64,000 nt of DNA from Staphylococcus sp. IVB6181 (GCF_025561445.1 NZ_CP095096.1:847822-911821); one strand, 5' to 3'. Counted from the stretch's first letter, positions 1 through 9,560 are shown. Numbers and translations are program-made. The notes: generated by a model not told the origin, from the sequence alone.

Positions 1-320
1 ATTACTTGTTCCATCACTTCGTGATAGATAGTATTGCCTTTGTCTGTAAGTCCTAATAGTTTCTGTCTCTTATCTTCCCCTGGAGTGACAGTTAATAGAT
101 CAAATTCGTGCAAGACTTTTAATAATTTGCGTGTTGAAGGTTTCTCAATAGAACGGCGTTTTGAGATTTCAACTAACGTTGTAGGTGCGTGTAAATAAAT
201 GTCTTTCAACACTAAAAATTGTGCAGTATGCAAATGATACTTATCGAGCAAAGGTTGTACTTGTTTAATATAAGGTCTGTAAAGTTCTGTAAAACTATTG
301 AATAATTGATTGGTTTCCAT
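1..320 (-). CDS. MarR-family transcriptional regulator (partial)
   Basis: The gene is cut by the window start, so only about the first 106 residues are seen. The ATG at 318-320 (minus strand) follows an AAGGAG ribosome binding site. The translation begins METNQLFNSF and contains a winged-helix pattern: a helix with TLVEISKRRSIEKPSTRKLL, then a turn and wing ending in TPGEDKRQKLLGLTDKG, which is the usual MarR wing and following helix. MarR proteins are dimeric DNA-binding regulators, often of efflux or stress genes. It is divergent from the VOC gene at 585, and a palindrome lies between them. The ligand is unknown. Confidence 0.85.
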   Translation of the reverse strand, partial: METNQLFNSFTELYRPYIKQVQPLLDKYHLHTAQFLVLKDIYLHAPTTLVEISKRRSIEKPSTRKLLKVLHEFDLLTVTPGEDKRQKLLGLTDKGNTIYHEVMEQV

Positions 321-443
321 AAGATGCGGCTCCTTAAATTAAGATAGAGGTTGCAAACCTTTCGATAAAGGCACAACCTCCTAACGCACGAAGTAACATT
401 TTTTGCAGGGTAGTTTGAAAAGACTTCGTACAATCTATAAAAG

Positions 444-458
444 GTTAGCTTAGCTAAC
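444..458. promoter_or_regulatory. Palindrome, possible MarR operator
   Basis: GTTAGC-TTA-GCTAAC is a perfect 6-bp inverted repeat in the intergenic region between the divergent MarR gene and the VOC gene. Size and location fit an operator for the adjacent MarR-type regulator. This is an inference from position and symmetry only. Confidence 0.45.
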
Positions 459-584
459 TAATTTACTTTTCCATTGTAGAGAATCTGAAAGTAAAAATCA
501 AGTTCTTTTTTGAATTTGTTCCTAAAAAAAGCATTCGTGTACATTATTTGATAAGATGGAGAAAAATGAGGGAGGATGGTTGTA

Positions 585-1340
585 ATGCCGCACTTAAAAT
601 TTGATCATATCATCCATTACATTAAACATATTGATGAGTTCCAATATCCTGGAGAAGTGATGAAGCTTTCACCAGGCGGATTGCATAATCGTTACGGTAC
701 ACATAACAAACTTGCTTATACAGACCTTGCTTATATTGAATTAATCGGTGTGAATGATGAAGAGAAATTAAAACGTGTCATTAAAACAAATGAAGGCCGT
801 GTTTCATTCGTCGCAAAAATTGTACAGGATAATTTCATTCAAGGCTTTAAAGCCATTGCTTTACGTACAGATGATATCGACCAATTAAAAAATGATTTCG
901 AAGCAAAAGGACTAGATGTTGTCGGACCGATTGAAATGGGTCGTGAGAATAAAAAGGGAGAACAAACTTCTTGGCGTTTATTATATTTGAATCAGCCTGA
1001 TGCGGAATTAAAACCGCCTTTCTTTATTGAATGGAAAAAGTCCGAATCGCAAAGAGAAGAGTTGCTGGCAAACAAATTTCAGCCGCAGTTCAAAATAAAA
1101 GCCATTGAAATTCAAACAACGAAACAAACACTCGTTGTGAATCAATGGCGAGATTGGTTTGATATGGAAGTGGTCTCAGAAGAAGAAGGGATGACTGTTT
1201 TGGCATTGCCTGGCGAAGAGATTGAATACTGTATTAAAGAAGGCCGCAAAAATAAGTATTCAATCGTGATTCAAGACAGCGATACAGACACACCTTATAA
1301 TATTGTGACACGCGGCGGAGAATACCACTTTATCCCATAA
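585..1340 (+). CDS. VOC (glyoxalase-like) family protein
   Basis: A 251-residue protein starting MPHLKFDHIIHYI. I chose the ATG at 585 rather than the in-frame ATG at 576, because GGAGG at 571-575 touches the earlier ATG but is 9 nt from the later one. The N-terminal FDHIIHYIKHID and the internal FKAIALRTDDIDQLKNDFEAKG resemble the betaalphabetabetabeta modules of the vicinal oxygen chelate fold, in the glyoxalase-like subgroup found in Firmicutes. The substrate is unknown. Its position next to a MarR regulator suggests a possible role in detoxification, which is an inference. Confidence 0.75.
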   Translation: MPHLKFDHIIHYIKHIDEFQYPGEVMKLSPGGLHNRYGTHNKLAYTDLAYIELIGVNDEEKLKRVIKTNEGRVSFVAKIVQDNFIQGFKAIALRTDDIDQLKNDFEAKGLDVVGPIEMGRENKKGEQTSWRLLYLNQPDAELKPPFFIEWKKSESQREELLANKFQPQFKIKAIEIQTTKQTLVVNQWRDWFDMEVVSEEEGMTVLALPGEEIEYCIKEGRKNKYSIVIQDSDTDTPYNIVTRGGEYHFIP

Positions 1341-1343
1341 GTA

Positions 1344-1595
1344 TTAATAAATATAATGATACACAGCATTCGCAATCATAACCGCATGTGTTAAAGCAAC
1401 GACCAATAATATTATGGCTAATGTTAAGTCGAGCTTTGATCGATGCAAGAGGACAAGATAAACTGCGATGACTGCAGAGAATGCAGTAAAGAATACGCGC
1501 AAGCTTAAATTATCTATTTGAACATGGTTAGCTAATGTTATACTAATAACAATGAAGTTGAATACAATCATGATACCTAAAAAGATATTTCTCAC
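1344..1595 (-). CDS. Small membrane protein, unknown function
   Basis: An 83-residue hydrophobic protein starting with GTG (VRNIFLGIMIVFNF), placed 6 nt after a GAGGTG ribosome binding site. An open frame continues upstream, but the extension has no ribosome binding site. Three hydrophobic stretches are visible: about residues 3-20, 29-47 and 56-76. It is convergent with the VOC gene and divergent from femX. I do not recognise a family. Confidence 0.6.
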   Translation of the reverse strand: MRNIFLGIMIVFNFIVISITLANHVQIDNLSLRVFFTAFSAVIAVYLVLLHRSKLDLTLAIILLVVALTHAVMIANAVYHYIY

Positions 1596-1718
1596 ATTTC
1601 TCACCTCGATGTCTTTAATGTTTAAAAGGATCCTGTGTGAGGATACAACATGAAAGTCGTTTGGTTTCATTGTATAATAACTAGATAGCGTAAGGAAAAT
1701 AAAGGAGATTTTTATTTT

Positions 1719-2972
1719 ATGGAAAAGATGAATATCACGAACCAAGAACATGATGCATTTGTTAAATCTCATCCGAATGGTGATTTGCTTCAACTCACAC
1801 AATGGGCAGAAACGAAGAAATTGACAGGGTGGTACTCAAGACGTGTAGCTGTCGGAGAAAACGGTGAAATCAAAGGGGTAGCACAACTCCTTTTCAAAAA
1901 AGTACCGAAATTGCCGTTCACATTTTGTTATGTATCTCGAGGGTTCGTCGCAGATTATGATGATAAAGCAGTCATCGAAGCCCTCCTTGAACATACAAAA
2001 GCTGTAGCACAAAGCGAAAAAGCATATACGATAAAAATCGATCCGGATGTTGAAGTAGATAAAGCAGGACAAGCTTTAACACACTTGAAACAATTAGGAT
2101 TCAAACATAAAGGCTTTAAAGAAGGTTTATCTAAAGATTACATCCAACCGCGTATGACAATGATTACGCCGATTGATAAATCAGATGAGGAACTGATTCA
2201 AAGTTTTGAACGCAGAAACCGTTCAAAAGTCCGTCTAGCTTTGAAACGCGGCACAAAAGTAGAACGCAAAGGCCGCGAAGATTTGAAAATCTTTGCTGAT
2301 TTAATGCGCATTACAGGTGAACGCGACGGTTTCTTAACACGTGATATCAGCTACTTCGAAAATATCTATGATGCGCTGCATCCAGACGGCGACGCTGAAT
2401 TATTCTTAGTGAAATTAGAACCTGCACCTGTATTAAAAGAATTAAACGGCGAAAATGCGGAAGTTGAACAAGATATCGAACGTTTGAAACAGAAAAAACA
2501 AGACAAGAAAACATTAAATAAAATCAAAGATGCAGAAGCGAAAATTGCACGCAACCAAAAATTGATCGACCAAATGAAAGAACTAGAAAGTACACATCCT
2601 GAAGGTGTCTATTTATCAGGCGCATTGTTAATGTTCTGCGGTCAGAAATCATACTATTTATATGGTGCATCTTCAAATGATTATCGTGACTTCTTGCCGA
2701 ACCATCACATGCAATTTGAAATGATGCGTTGTGCACGTGAAAAAGGCGCCACAACTTATGATTTCGGCGGCACAGACAATGATCCGGATAAAGATTCAGA
2801 ACACTATGGCTTATGGGCCTTCAAGAAAACATGGGGTACGTATTTAAGCGAGAAAATCGGTGAGTTCGATTATCCGCTCAACCAACCATTATTCTATGTT
2901 ATCGAACATTTAAAACCAGCGTTGACAAAGGCTAAAATCAAAGCATCACGCAAACTTAAAGGCAAAAAATAA
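1719..2972 (+). CDS. femX: Peptidoglycan glycyltransferase FemX (FmhB)
   Basis: A 417-residue protein closely resembling staphylococcal FemX/FmhB as I remember it (MEKMNITNQEHDAF, then SHPNGDLLQLTQWAETKK, LSKDYIQPRMTMITPID and a YDFGGTDNDPDKDSEHYGLWAFKK block). FemX adds the first glycine of the pentaglycine bridge to the lysine of lipid II, using glycyl-tRNA, on the cytoplasmic side of the membrane. A charged helical arm at about residues 235-295 (many K, E, D, Q) corresponds to the antiparallel coiled-coil arm of Fem transferases. The two GNAT-like halves flank it. Followed by a terminator at 3007. FemX is essential in S. aureus. Confidence 0.96.
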   Translation: MEKMNITNQEHDAFVKSHPNGDLLQLTQWAETKKLTGWYSRRVAVGENGEIKGVAQLLFKKVPKLPFTFCYVSRGFVADYDDKAVIEALLEHTKAVAQSEKAYTIKIDPDVEVDKAGQALTHLKQLGFKHKGFKEGLSKDYIQPRMTMITPIDKSDEELIQSFERRNRSKVRLALKRGTKVERKGREDLKIFADLMRITGERDGFLTRDISYFENIYDALHPDGDAELFLVKLEPAPVLKELNGENAEVEQDIERLKQKKQDKKTLNKIKDAEAKIARNQKLIDQMKELESTHPEGVYLSGALLMFCGQKSYYLYGASSNDYRDFLPNHHMQFEMMRCAREKGATTYDFGGTDNDPDKDSEHYGLWAFKKTWGTYLSEKIGEFDYPLNQPLFYVIEHLKPALTKAKIKASRKLKGKK

Positions 2973-3006
2973 TAAAAGAAGACAACATGAAACAATATAC
3001 AAAAGG

Positions 3007-3036
3007 TTGAGATCTTTTCAGATCTCAATCTTTTTT
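3007..3036 (+). terminator. Rho-independent terminator after femX
   Basis: TTGAGATC at 3007-3014 pairs with GATCTCAA at 3021-3028 around a 6-nt loop, followed by a T-rich run. Confidence 0.85.
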
Positions 3037-3129
3037 AGTGTAAAAAACTTGGAGATTTAGTGAAAAAAGGGACGCTTTTTAACTGGTTGTGTTACATTTA
3101 AAGTAAGTAGAAAATAGGGGGATATACGC

Positions 3130-6100
3130 ATGATTAATCGTTTGCTGAAGTTCTCTTTAGGCAATAAATTCGCAGTCTTATTAATGGTAGTTTTAGTCAT
3201 CCTCGGCGGTGTCTATTCCAGTGTGAAAATGAGACTTGAATTACTGCCTGATGTAGAAGAACCGATGATATCTGTCAATACTGTATTACCAGGTGCAACA
3301 CCTGAAACAGTACAAGAAGATATCAGTGATAAAATAGATAACCAAGTCAGAGGGATGGCGCATGTCAAAACCGTTAAGACACAATCTTTAGAGAATGTGT
3401 CGATGGTACAAGTCAGTTATGATGACGGGACAGACATGGATAAAGCAGAAGAAGCATTAAAGAAAGAAATAGATAAGCTTAAACTAACTGAGAATGCACA
3501 AGAACCAGAATTAACACGCAATAGTATGAATGCATTCCCAGTTGTTGTCTTTTCATTCTCTGAGAAACATGATGATTTAGAAAAAGCGACCAAAGCAATT
3601 GAATCTCAGCTGATACCGAAATTAGAAACGGTAGAAGGTGTGCAAAATGTTCAGTTGAATGGTCAAACAGCACGACAAGCAACGATTAAATTCAAACAGC
3701 GAGAACTTCAAGAACGCGGTATGAGTGCAAGCGGAGTAGAAGACTACATTAAAAATGCATCCGGCAAAACGCCGCTGGGTCTATTCCAATTCGGTAAAAC
3801 GGAAAAATCGATTGTGGTTAACGGAGAGTTTAAATCAGCGGATGCCTTGAAGAACTTTGTGATTCCGGTCAGTGCTGCACAAGGCAGCCAAGGACAAGCA
3901 GGCGATGAAGGTTCAGACAGCAGTGCGAAGTCAGGCAGCATGCCAAGCAGCAGCCAAGGTCCGCAAAGCAATGAGATGGTGAAACTATCAGATATTGCGG
4001 ATGTAAAGATCGGACAAGAACGTGAATCGATTTCAAGAACCAATGGTGAAGATGCAGTAGATGTTCAAATTGTAAAAGCACAAGATGCGAACACCGTACA
4101 AGTTAAAAAAGATACTATTGATAAAATCAAAGCGTTCGCAAAAGATAACAAAGACATTTCGTATACGAAAGTCATGGATACAGCAAAACCGATTGAAGAT
4201 TCTATCTATACAATGTTAGAAAAAGCAATTCTCGGTACAATTGTGGCTATCATTATCATTTTATTATTCTTGCGCAATATCAGAACTACAGCTATTTCTA
4301 TCGTTTCAATTCCAATGTCATTATTAATCGCGATGGTTGCGTTGAAACTTTCTGATGTTTCGTTAAACATTTTGACACTTGGCGCATTAACTGTCGCTAT
4401 CGGACGTGTGATTGATGACTCTATTGTAGTTATTGAAAATATATACAGACGGATGTCAGATCCGAATGAACGCGAAAAAGGCAATAGTTTAGTTATCAGT
4501 GCAACGGCAGAAGTCTTCAAACCGATTATGTCGTCCACTTTAGTAACCATTGTTGTTTTCTTGCCGCTGGTATTTGTATCAGGTTCAGTAGGCGAGATGT
4601 TCAGACCGTTCGCGCTTGCGATTACCTTTAGTTTATTAGCATCCTTGCTGGTTTCGATTACTATTGTGCCGGCATTAGCATCATCATTCTTCAAAAAAGG
4701 TATTAAATCAAAACAAAAACGTTCGTTAGGTGCAGTAGGCAGAGGTTACAAGCATGTCTTGAAATGGTCGTTAAATCATAAATGGATTGTCTTATTATTA
4801 ACGACATTAATACTAGTCGGCAGTATCTTTTTAGGTGCCGCAAAAATAGGCACAAGCTTCATTTCGACTGGGGAAGACAAGTTCATGGCTTTAACTTATA
4901 CACCGCAACCGGGCGAAACGAAAGCTCAAGTCCTTAAAAATGCGGAACAAGTACAAAAATATCTCAACAGTAAAGATAAAGTAAAAATCGTACAATACTC
5001 GCTCGGCGGACCTTCACCGATTGACCCGACAGGCAGTACGAATAACATGGCAGTGATGATTGAATACGATAAAGATACGCAAAACTTCGATCAAGAACCA
5101 GATAAAGTATTAAAACATATCGAAGGCTTTAAACAAGAAGGCGAATGGAAATACTTAGATATGGGTACTGGCGGCGGAAACAACGCAATGGAAGTCAAAG
5201 TCTCCGGTCCTTCATCAAAAGCTATGGAAAAAACAGTCAAAGCGATAGAAAAAGAAATGAAAGCGACATCTGGTTTAGTCAACGTTAAATCAGATTTAAC
5301 AGAAGTTTATCAGCAATACACTGTAGATGTAGATAAAAACAAAGCAACAAAAAAAGGCTTATCTGCAGGACAGCTTGCGATGGGTCTAAAGCAAAACATT
5401 CCAGAGAAAACAATCACGACGATTAATGAAAAGGGTCATAAAGTCGACGTGAAAGTAGAACAAGAAAAACAAACCAACTGGACAAAAGAAAAACTGAACA
5501 ACTTAGAAATTCCGACACCAACAGGCGAAAAAGTTAAATTAAATGAAATCGCAACTTTAAAAGCAACACAAACACCAAGCAAGTTAATTAAAGAAGACGG
5601 CGATTATACAACAACAGTAACAGGAACAATCAGCGGTAAAGACGTCGGCGGCATTTCGCAAAAAGTGATGGATAAAGTGGATAAAATCGATAAACCTGCG
5701 AATGTGAAAATCAATTCCGGCGGTGCATCTGATGATATTGATAGAGCCATTACGCAATTAAGTTTAGCGATGCTTGCGGCGGTCATCATTGTGTACTTAG
5801 TCCTAGTATTGACATTCAAAGGCGGTTTAGCACCGTTTACGATTCTCTTCTCATTACCATACATTGTAATCGGCGTAGTCGTCGCACTGGTATTAACCGG
5901 CGAGACATTATCTGTACCTAGTATGATCGGGGTGCTGATGCTGATAGGTATTGTTGTGACGAATGCGATTGTATTGATTGACCGTGTTATCAATAATGAG
6001 CACAGCGGTATGTCGATGAAAGAGGCATTGCTTGAAGCGGGCGGAACAAGAATTCGTCCAATCTTGATGACAGCACTTGCGACAATCGGAGCCTTAGCAC

Positions 6101-6285
6101 CAATGCTGTTTGGTCAAGATAGTTCTATCTTGATTTCAAAAGGCTTAGCCGCAACGGTAATCGGCGGATTGGTTTCATCAACATTACTTACTCTGATTGT
6201 AGTACCTGTGATTTATGAAATTTTATTTACAATGAAAGCTAAATTAGCAGGCATGTTTCAATCAAAAGATAAAAATAAACACTAA
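3130..6285 (+). CDS. RND-family efflux transporter permease
   Basis: A 1051-residue membrane protein of the AcrB/HAE-RND type, the usual length for the family. It has an N-terminal membrane helix (about 13-31), a large extracytoplasmic domain, a six-helix block, a second extracytoplasmic domain and a final block of helices. The helix-4 relay motif is visible at about residues 425-440 as GRVIDDSIVVIENIYR, with the paired Asp of proton-driven RND pumps. A Ser/Gln/Gly-rich low-complexity stretch at about 249-281 interrupts the first external domain. S. aureus has a gene of this family beside femX. No membrane fusion protein or outer channel gene is nearby, as expected in a Gram-positive. The substrate is unknown. 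Confidence 0.9.
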   Translation: MINRLLKFSLGNKFAVLLMVVLVILGGVYSSVKMRLELLPDVEEPMISVNTVLPGATPETVQEDISDKIDNQVRGMAHVKTVKTQSLENVSMVQVSYDDGTDMDKAEEALKKEIDKLKLTENAQEPELTRNSMNAFPVVVFSFSEKHDDLEKATKAIESQLIPKLETVEGVQNVQLNGQTARQATIKFKQRELQERGMSASGVEDYIKNASGKTPLGLFQFGKTEKSIVVNGEFKSADALKNFVIPVSAAQGSQGQAGDEGSDSSAKSGSMPSSSQGPQSNEMVKLSDIADVKIGQERESISRTNGEDAVDVQIVKAQDANTVQVKKDTIDKIKAFAKDNKDISYTKVMDTAKPIEDSIYTMLEKAILGTIVAIIIILLFLRNIRTTAISIVSIPMSLLIAMVALKLSDVSLNILTLGALTVAIGRVIDDSIVVIENIYRRMSDPNEREKGNSLVISATAEVFKPIMSSTLVTIVVFLPLVFVSGSVGEMFRPFALAITFSLLASLLVSITIVPALASSFFKKGIKSKQKRSLGAVGRGYKHVLKWSLNHKWIVLLLTTLILVGSIFLGAAKIGTSFISTGEDKFMALTYTPQPGETKAQVLKNAEQVQKYLNSKDKVKIVQYSLGGPSPIDPTGSTNNMAVMIEYDKDTQNFDQEPDKVLKHIEGFKQEGEWKYLDMGTGGGNNAMEVKVSGPSSKAMEKTVKAIEKEMKATSGLVNVKSDLTEVYQQYTVDVDKNKATKKGLSAGQLAMGLKQNIPEKTITTINEKGHKVDVKVEQEKQTNWTKEKLNNLEIPTPTGEKVKLNEIATLKATQTPSKLIKEDGDYTTTVTGTISGKDVGGISQKVMDKVDKIDKPANVKINSGGASDDIDRAITQLSLAMLAAVIIVYLVLVLTFKGGLAPFTILFSLPYIVIGVVVALVLTGETLSVPSMIGVLMLIGIVVTNAIVLIDRVINNEHSGMSMKEALLEAGGTRIRPILMTALATIGALAPMLFGQDSSILISKGLAATVIGGLVSSTLLTLIVVPVIYEILFTMKAKLAGMFQSKDKNKH

Positions 6286-6320
6286 ATAAACTGCTGACGA
6301 AAGTCGCAGAATAATAGCAG

Positions 6321-6360
6321 CGCACATTCTGTTAGAATCAAACAGGGTGTGCGTTTTCTT
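6321..6360 (+). terminator. Terminator after RND permease gene
   Basis: CGCAC at 6321-6325 pairs with GTGCG at 6349-6353, with partial pairing inside (CTG/CAG), then TTTTCTT. Confidence 0.6.
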
Positions 6361-6430
6361 ATGAATTCGAGTAGATGTACATGAAAAGGATTAATTAACT
6401 CAAAAAAATCTGAAAAATTTGAATGTTATC

Positions 6431-6459
6431 TTCACATATCTCTATAAAGGTTCTATAAT
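6431..6459 (+). promoter_or_regulatory. Sigma-A type promoter of the transporter-amidohydrolase pair
   Basis: TTCACA, 17-nt spacer, TATAAT, about 38 bp before the ATG at 6497. A second overlapping set is TTGAAT (6419-6424), 18 nt, TATAAA (6443-6448). Confidence 0.6.
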
Positions 6460-6496
6460 TGTTTAAATATAAATAGAAAGGAAACGGAGGTAACAT

Positions 6497-7678
6497 ATGG
6501 AGTTATTGATCGCGTTTTTAGTAGTAATGGTATTTATTTTTATCGGGGAGTGGGGGTCTAATTTTTCAAAGGCATACATACCTTCTGTATTTATCACTGC
6601 CGCTTTATTTACCATCGGTTTTTGGACATTTTTGCCTAAGGATATGGTGAGTCATGCCTCGTTTGGGACAGAGTTTGTGACGATTGCAATTCCTTTATTA
6701 TTGGTGCATTTAGGAACAATGATGGATTTAAAACAATTATTTGCACAGTGGAAAGCTGTCGTCATTGCACTGTCAGGTACTCTTGGAACAATGGTGTTGA
6801 CATTAACTCTCGGGACATTGTTGTTTGATTGGCATACAGTTGTAGCTGCAGTTCCGCCATTAACCGGCGGTGTGATTTCAGTCGCATTGATGTCAGATGG
6901 TTTGAAAGCAGAAGGGCTGACGGCTTTAGTAGCCATTCCGGTTGCTATGTATATTACACACAGTATTATCGGATACCCTTTAACATCAGTAGTGTTAAAG
7001 CGAGAAGGGAAACGGTTATTAAAAGAAGCAGATATGCATTCAGTGTCAGCTGTACAAGAGGAGACACAATCTGACACATTTGAGCCTGAAGATAAGCAGC
7101 CGTCATTATTTAAGAGCGAGAAATTGCAGACACCTGCATTCTTGCTCGCAAAAGTGGCTGTGGTAGCAGTCTTAGCTGTGTTACTTGAAAAACTTACTAA
7201 TAAAGCAGTGAATGGTAATGTGATTGCATTAGTACTCGGCGTGATCTTTCATCAGCTCGGCTTCTTAGAAAAACAAATTCTCAACAAGGCAAAAGTATTT
7301 AATTGGCTGATGTATGGCTTGCTGGCATTTGTATTTTCACAGTTAAGCATGACCACACCTAAAGTGTTAAGCGGTATTATGATTCAAATTTTAGTATTGA
7401 TTGTGTTAGGTATTATCGGTATGTATTTAGCTTCATTCTTATTAGCCAAAGCGTTAAAGCTCAGCAAAGATATGGCGTTTGCGACTTCGCTTACTGCATT
7501 ATTCGGTTTCCCTGCTGACTACATCTTAACGAAAGAAGTGGTCAATAACTTAACTCATGATCAAAAGCAGCGTGCTTATTTATTAGATTATATGATGCCT
7601 AAGATGCTTGTAGGCGGCTTTGCGACAGTATCAGTCGCATCGATTATTATTGCATCGATATTCTTAAAATTATTATAG
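6497..7678 (+). CDS. Multi-pass membrane transporter, unknown substrate
   Basis: A 393-residue integral membrane protein with about ten hydrophobic segments and a hydrophilic central loop at about residues 165-215 rich in E, D, Q and K. The arrangement of two helix bundles with small glycine-rich dips (PPLTGGVISVALMSDGLKAEGL at about 119-140) recalls GltS/ESS-type or similar secondary carriers, but I cannot assign a family. The stop is followed 18 nt later by the start of an amidohydrolase gene with its own AAGGA site, so the two form an operon. If they share a pathway, uptake of a small peptide or amide is possible, which is an inference. Confidence 0.6.
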   Translation: MELLIAFLVVMVFIFIGEWGSNFSKAYIPSVFITAALFTIGFWTFLPKDMVSHASFGTEFVTIAIPLLLVHLGTMMDLKQLFAQWKAVVIALSGTLGTMVLTLTLGTLLFDWHTVVAAVPPLTGGVISVALMSDGLKAEGLTALVAIPVAMYITHSIIGYPLTSVVLKREGKRLLKEADMHSVSAVQEETQSDTFEPEDKQPSLFKSEKLQTPAFLLAKVAVVAVLAVLLEKLTNKAVNGNVIALVLGVIFHQLGFLEKQILNKAKVFNWLMYGLLAFVFSQLSMTTPKVLSGIMIQILVLIVLGIIGMYLASFLLAKALKLSKDMAFATSLTALFGFPADYILTKEVVNNLTHDQKQRAYLLDYMMPKMLVGGFATVSVASIIIASIFLKLL

Positions 7679-7696
7679 AGAAAGGATAGATTTAAA

Positions 7697-8866
7697 GTGA
7701 CTAAAGTACTTTTTACACAAGCACATGTATTCAATGGAGAAACGATGGAACAAGATGCACAATTTGCGCTGGATACCAACAGCGGCAGATTTATCAGCCC
7801 ATCAGAAGCAGTGGATGAAACAATAGACTTAAAAGGCAAATACGTTGTACCTGGACTTATCAATGCGCATACACATATCGTTGCTGATCCTGAAGGAAAA
7901 GTCTCTCAATTAGGTTCTCCAGAAAATGATGCAGTCACAGCAACGTATTCAGCATTAAAGAATTTAAAAGCACTCTTAAACGACGGGGTAACGTATATCA
8001 GAGATGTGGGTTCTATTTATGATGTAGATTTGAAATTATCTGAACTTGAAAAGCAAGGCGCGTTCACTGCACCAGGCATTGTTGCTTCAGGGAGTCCATT
8101 AACAATGACAGGCGGCCACTTCAGCGAAGGCAGTTATGAAGTAGATGGTGTAGATGAAGTCCGTAAATAGGCTAGAAAATTATTGAAAAAGGGCGCAGAT
8201 AATCTGAAGTTGATGGCGACTGGAGGAGTTTCTTTCAGCGGCGAAACACCGCATGATGTTCAAATGTCAAAAGAAGAAATGGAAGCTGCGGTAATTGAAG
8301 CACATCATAAAGGCAGAACTGCTTGTGCACATGCGCATGGCACAGAAGGCATTAAAAATGCTGTATTAGCAGGTGTAGATTCGATTGAACACGCAGTATA
8401 TTTAGATGATGAAGCGATTCAATTATGCTTGGATCATCATACATTTATTGTTCCGACATTGATTGCACCGTATGCGATTAATCAGCATCAAGAGATTCTG
8501 CCGGATTTCATGGTTAAGAAATCATTAGAAATTGAAGCGGCACATTTTGAAAGTATCGGAAAAGCAGCTAAAGCAGGTGTGAAACTTGCCTTAGGTACAG
8601 ATTCGGGTACTGCAATGAATAACTTTGATACGCACTCTACATTCGAAATGGAGTTGATGACACGTACCGGCGCTACGAACTTACAGACATTGCAAGCCGC
8701 AACGATCAATGCAGCAGAGTTATTGAATATCAGTGAGGATACAGGTTCGATAGAGGAAGGCAAATTAGCAGACTTCATTGTACTAGACCATAATCCATTA
8801 GAAGATATCAAAGTGCTGCAAGGCGAGAAGACTGTGTATAAAAAAGGATATAAAGTTGCACGTTAA
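7697..8866 (+). pseudogene. Amidohydrolase-family gene interrupted by an amber codon
   Basis: Reading from GTG at 7697, one frame of 389 codons encodes an amidohydrolase of the imidazolonepropionase/prolidase-like group, but codon 158 is TAG (8168-8170). The reading continues in the same frame with no insertion or deletion. Metal-site motifs lie on both sides: NAHTHIV at about residue 55 before the stop; after it DNLKLMATGGV (candidate carboxylated Lys), AHAHG, IEHAVYLD and LGTDSGT (metal Asp). The context VRK-stop-ARKLLKKGADN suggests a CAG or AAG codon changed to TAG. A 157-residue N-terminal piece lacks most ligands, so activity is unlikely unless the amber is read through or is a sequencing error. 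An internal TTG at 8183 has no convincing ribosome binding site. Confidence 0.8.
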
Positions 8867-8878
8867 TCATATACAAAG

Positions 8879-8924
8879 AAAATCCCCTCAACGCTGTAAA
8901 AAGAGCGTCAAGGGGATTTTCTTT
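8879..8924. terminator. Bidirectional terminator between convergent genes
   Basis: AAAATCCCCT at 8879-8888 pairs with AGGGGATTTT at 8911-8920. A-rich and T-rich flanks on both sides let it serve the amidohydrolase and the convergent small membrane protein gene. Confidence 0.85.
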
Positions 8925-8925
8925 A

Positions 8926-9246
8926 TTAATAAACGATAAATGTTAGAATAACACTGATTACAAAAATGAAAAGGGTCATCATATTTAAGAGGAATACACC
9001 TTTTTTATCGCCTTTTGCATACTTGAAGGCTGTAATTTCCACGTTGCCGACAAGCATTACAATGACCGCAAATTCCCACCATGCTGCAGGAGGGACGGTT
9101 AAACTTGTCATCGCTGCGACAAGTATCAGCAAAACACCCATTACCATACGCAAGATACTGCTGAAAACAGAGCGCATCTTATAGATACTGATGAAACTTA
9201 CGAACAGGTATAAAACGGGTAATAATAACATATACAGTTGCATCAT
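8926..9246 (-). CDS. Small integral membrane protein, unknown function
   Basis: A 106-residue protein starting MMQLYMLLLPVLYLF. The ATG at 9244-9246 is 5 nt after GAAAGGAAG; an upstream in-frame extension of seven residues would place the start before the ribosome binding site. Four hydrophobic segments are visible (about 3-23, 32-52, 57-73 and 84-104), joined by short basic loops such as KYAKGDKKG. I do not recognise a named family. It shares the terminator at 8879 with the amidohydrolase. Confidence 0.65.
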   Translation of the reverse strand: MMQLYMLLLPVLYLFVSFISIYKMRSVFSSILRMVMGVLLILVAAMTSLTVPPAAWWEFAVIVMLVGNVEITAFKYAKGDKKGVFLLNMMTLFIFVISVILTFIVY

Positions 9247-9306
9247 GTGAACTTCCTTTCTGGGCACACATTGATGGATGCCTCAGCATATCAAAGGTGC
9301 AAAGCA

Positions 9307-9474
9307 CTATTGTTGATTTATTTGCGAACGTACGTGTGCGATTTCTTGTTCAATTTGTTCAAGCTGTTTAATCAGCGGGTCGACTTCTTGACCAGTAGAT
9401 TCGCGCTTTTCCAAATCATCTTGCAAACGTACGTAATCTTGTTTTAATTCTGCTAATTGACTTTCCAAATTCAA
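9307..9474 (-). CDS. SE1832-family small coiled-coil protein
   Basis: A 55-residue soluble protein starting at TTG (LNLESQLAELKQDY), 6 nt after an AAGGTGGTG ribosome binding site. The longer frame to 9507 starts before this site and is unlikely. The sequence is almost entirely heptad-like helix rich in Glu, Gln and Leu, with one break at about residues 28-34 (ESTGQEVDP), which predicts a helical hairpin. It resembles the short staphylococcal protein annotated as the SE1832 family. Function is unknown. Confidence 0.7.
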   Translation of the reverse strand: MNLESQLAELKQDYVRLQDDLEKRESTGQEVDPLIKQLEQIEQEIAHVRSQINQQ

Positions 9475-9560
9475 TAGAAACACCACCTTATTGATTTTTA
9501 TTATCAATAGTAATAGTATAGCATGGAAACTTTATAGATGTAATTGAAGAAAAATGACAT

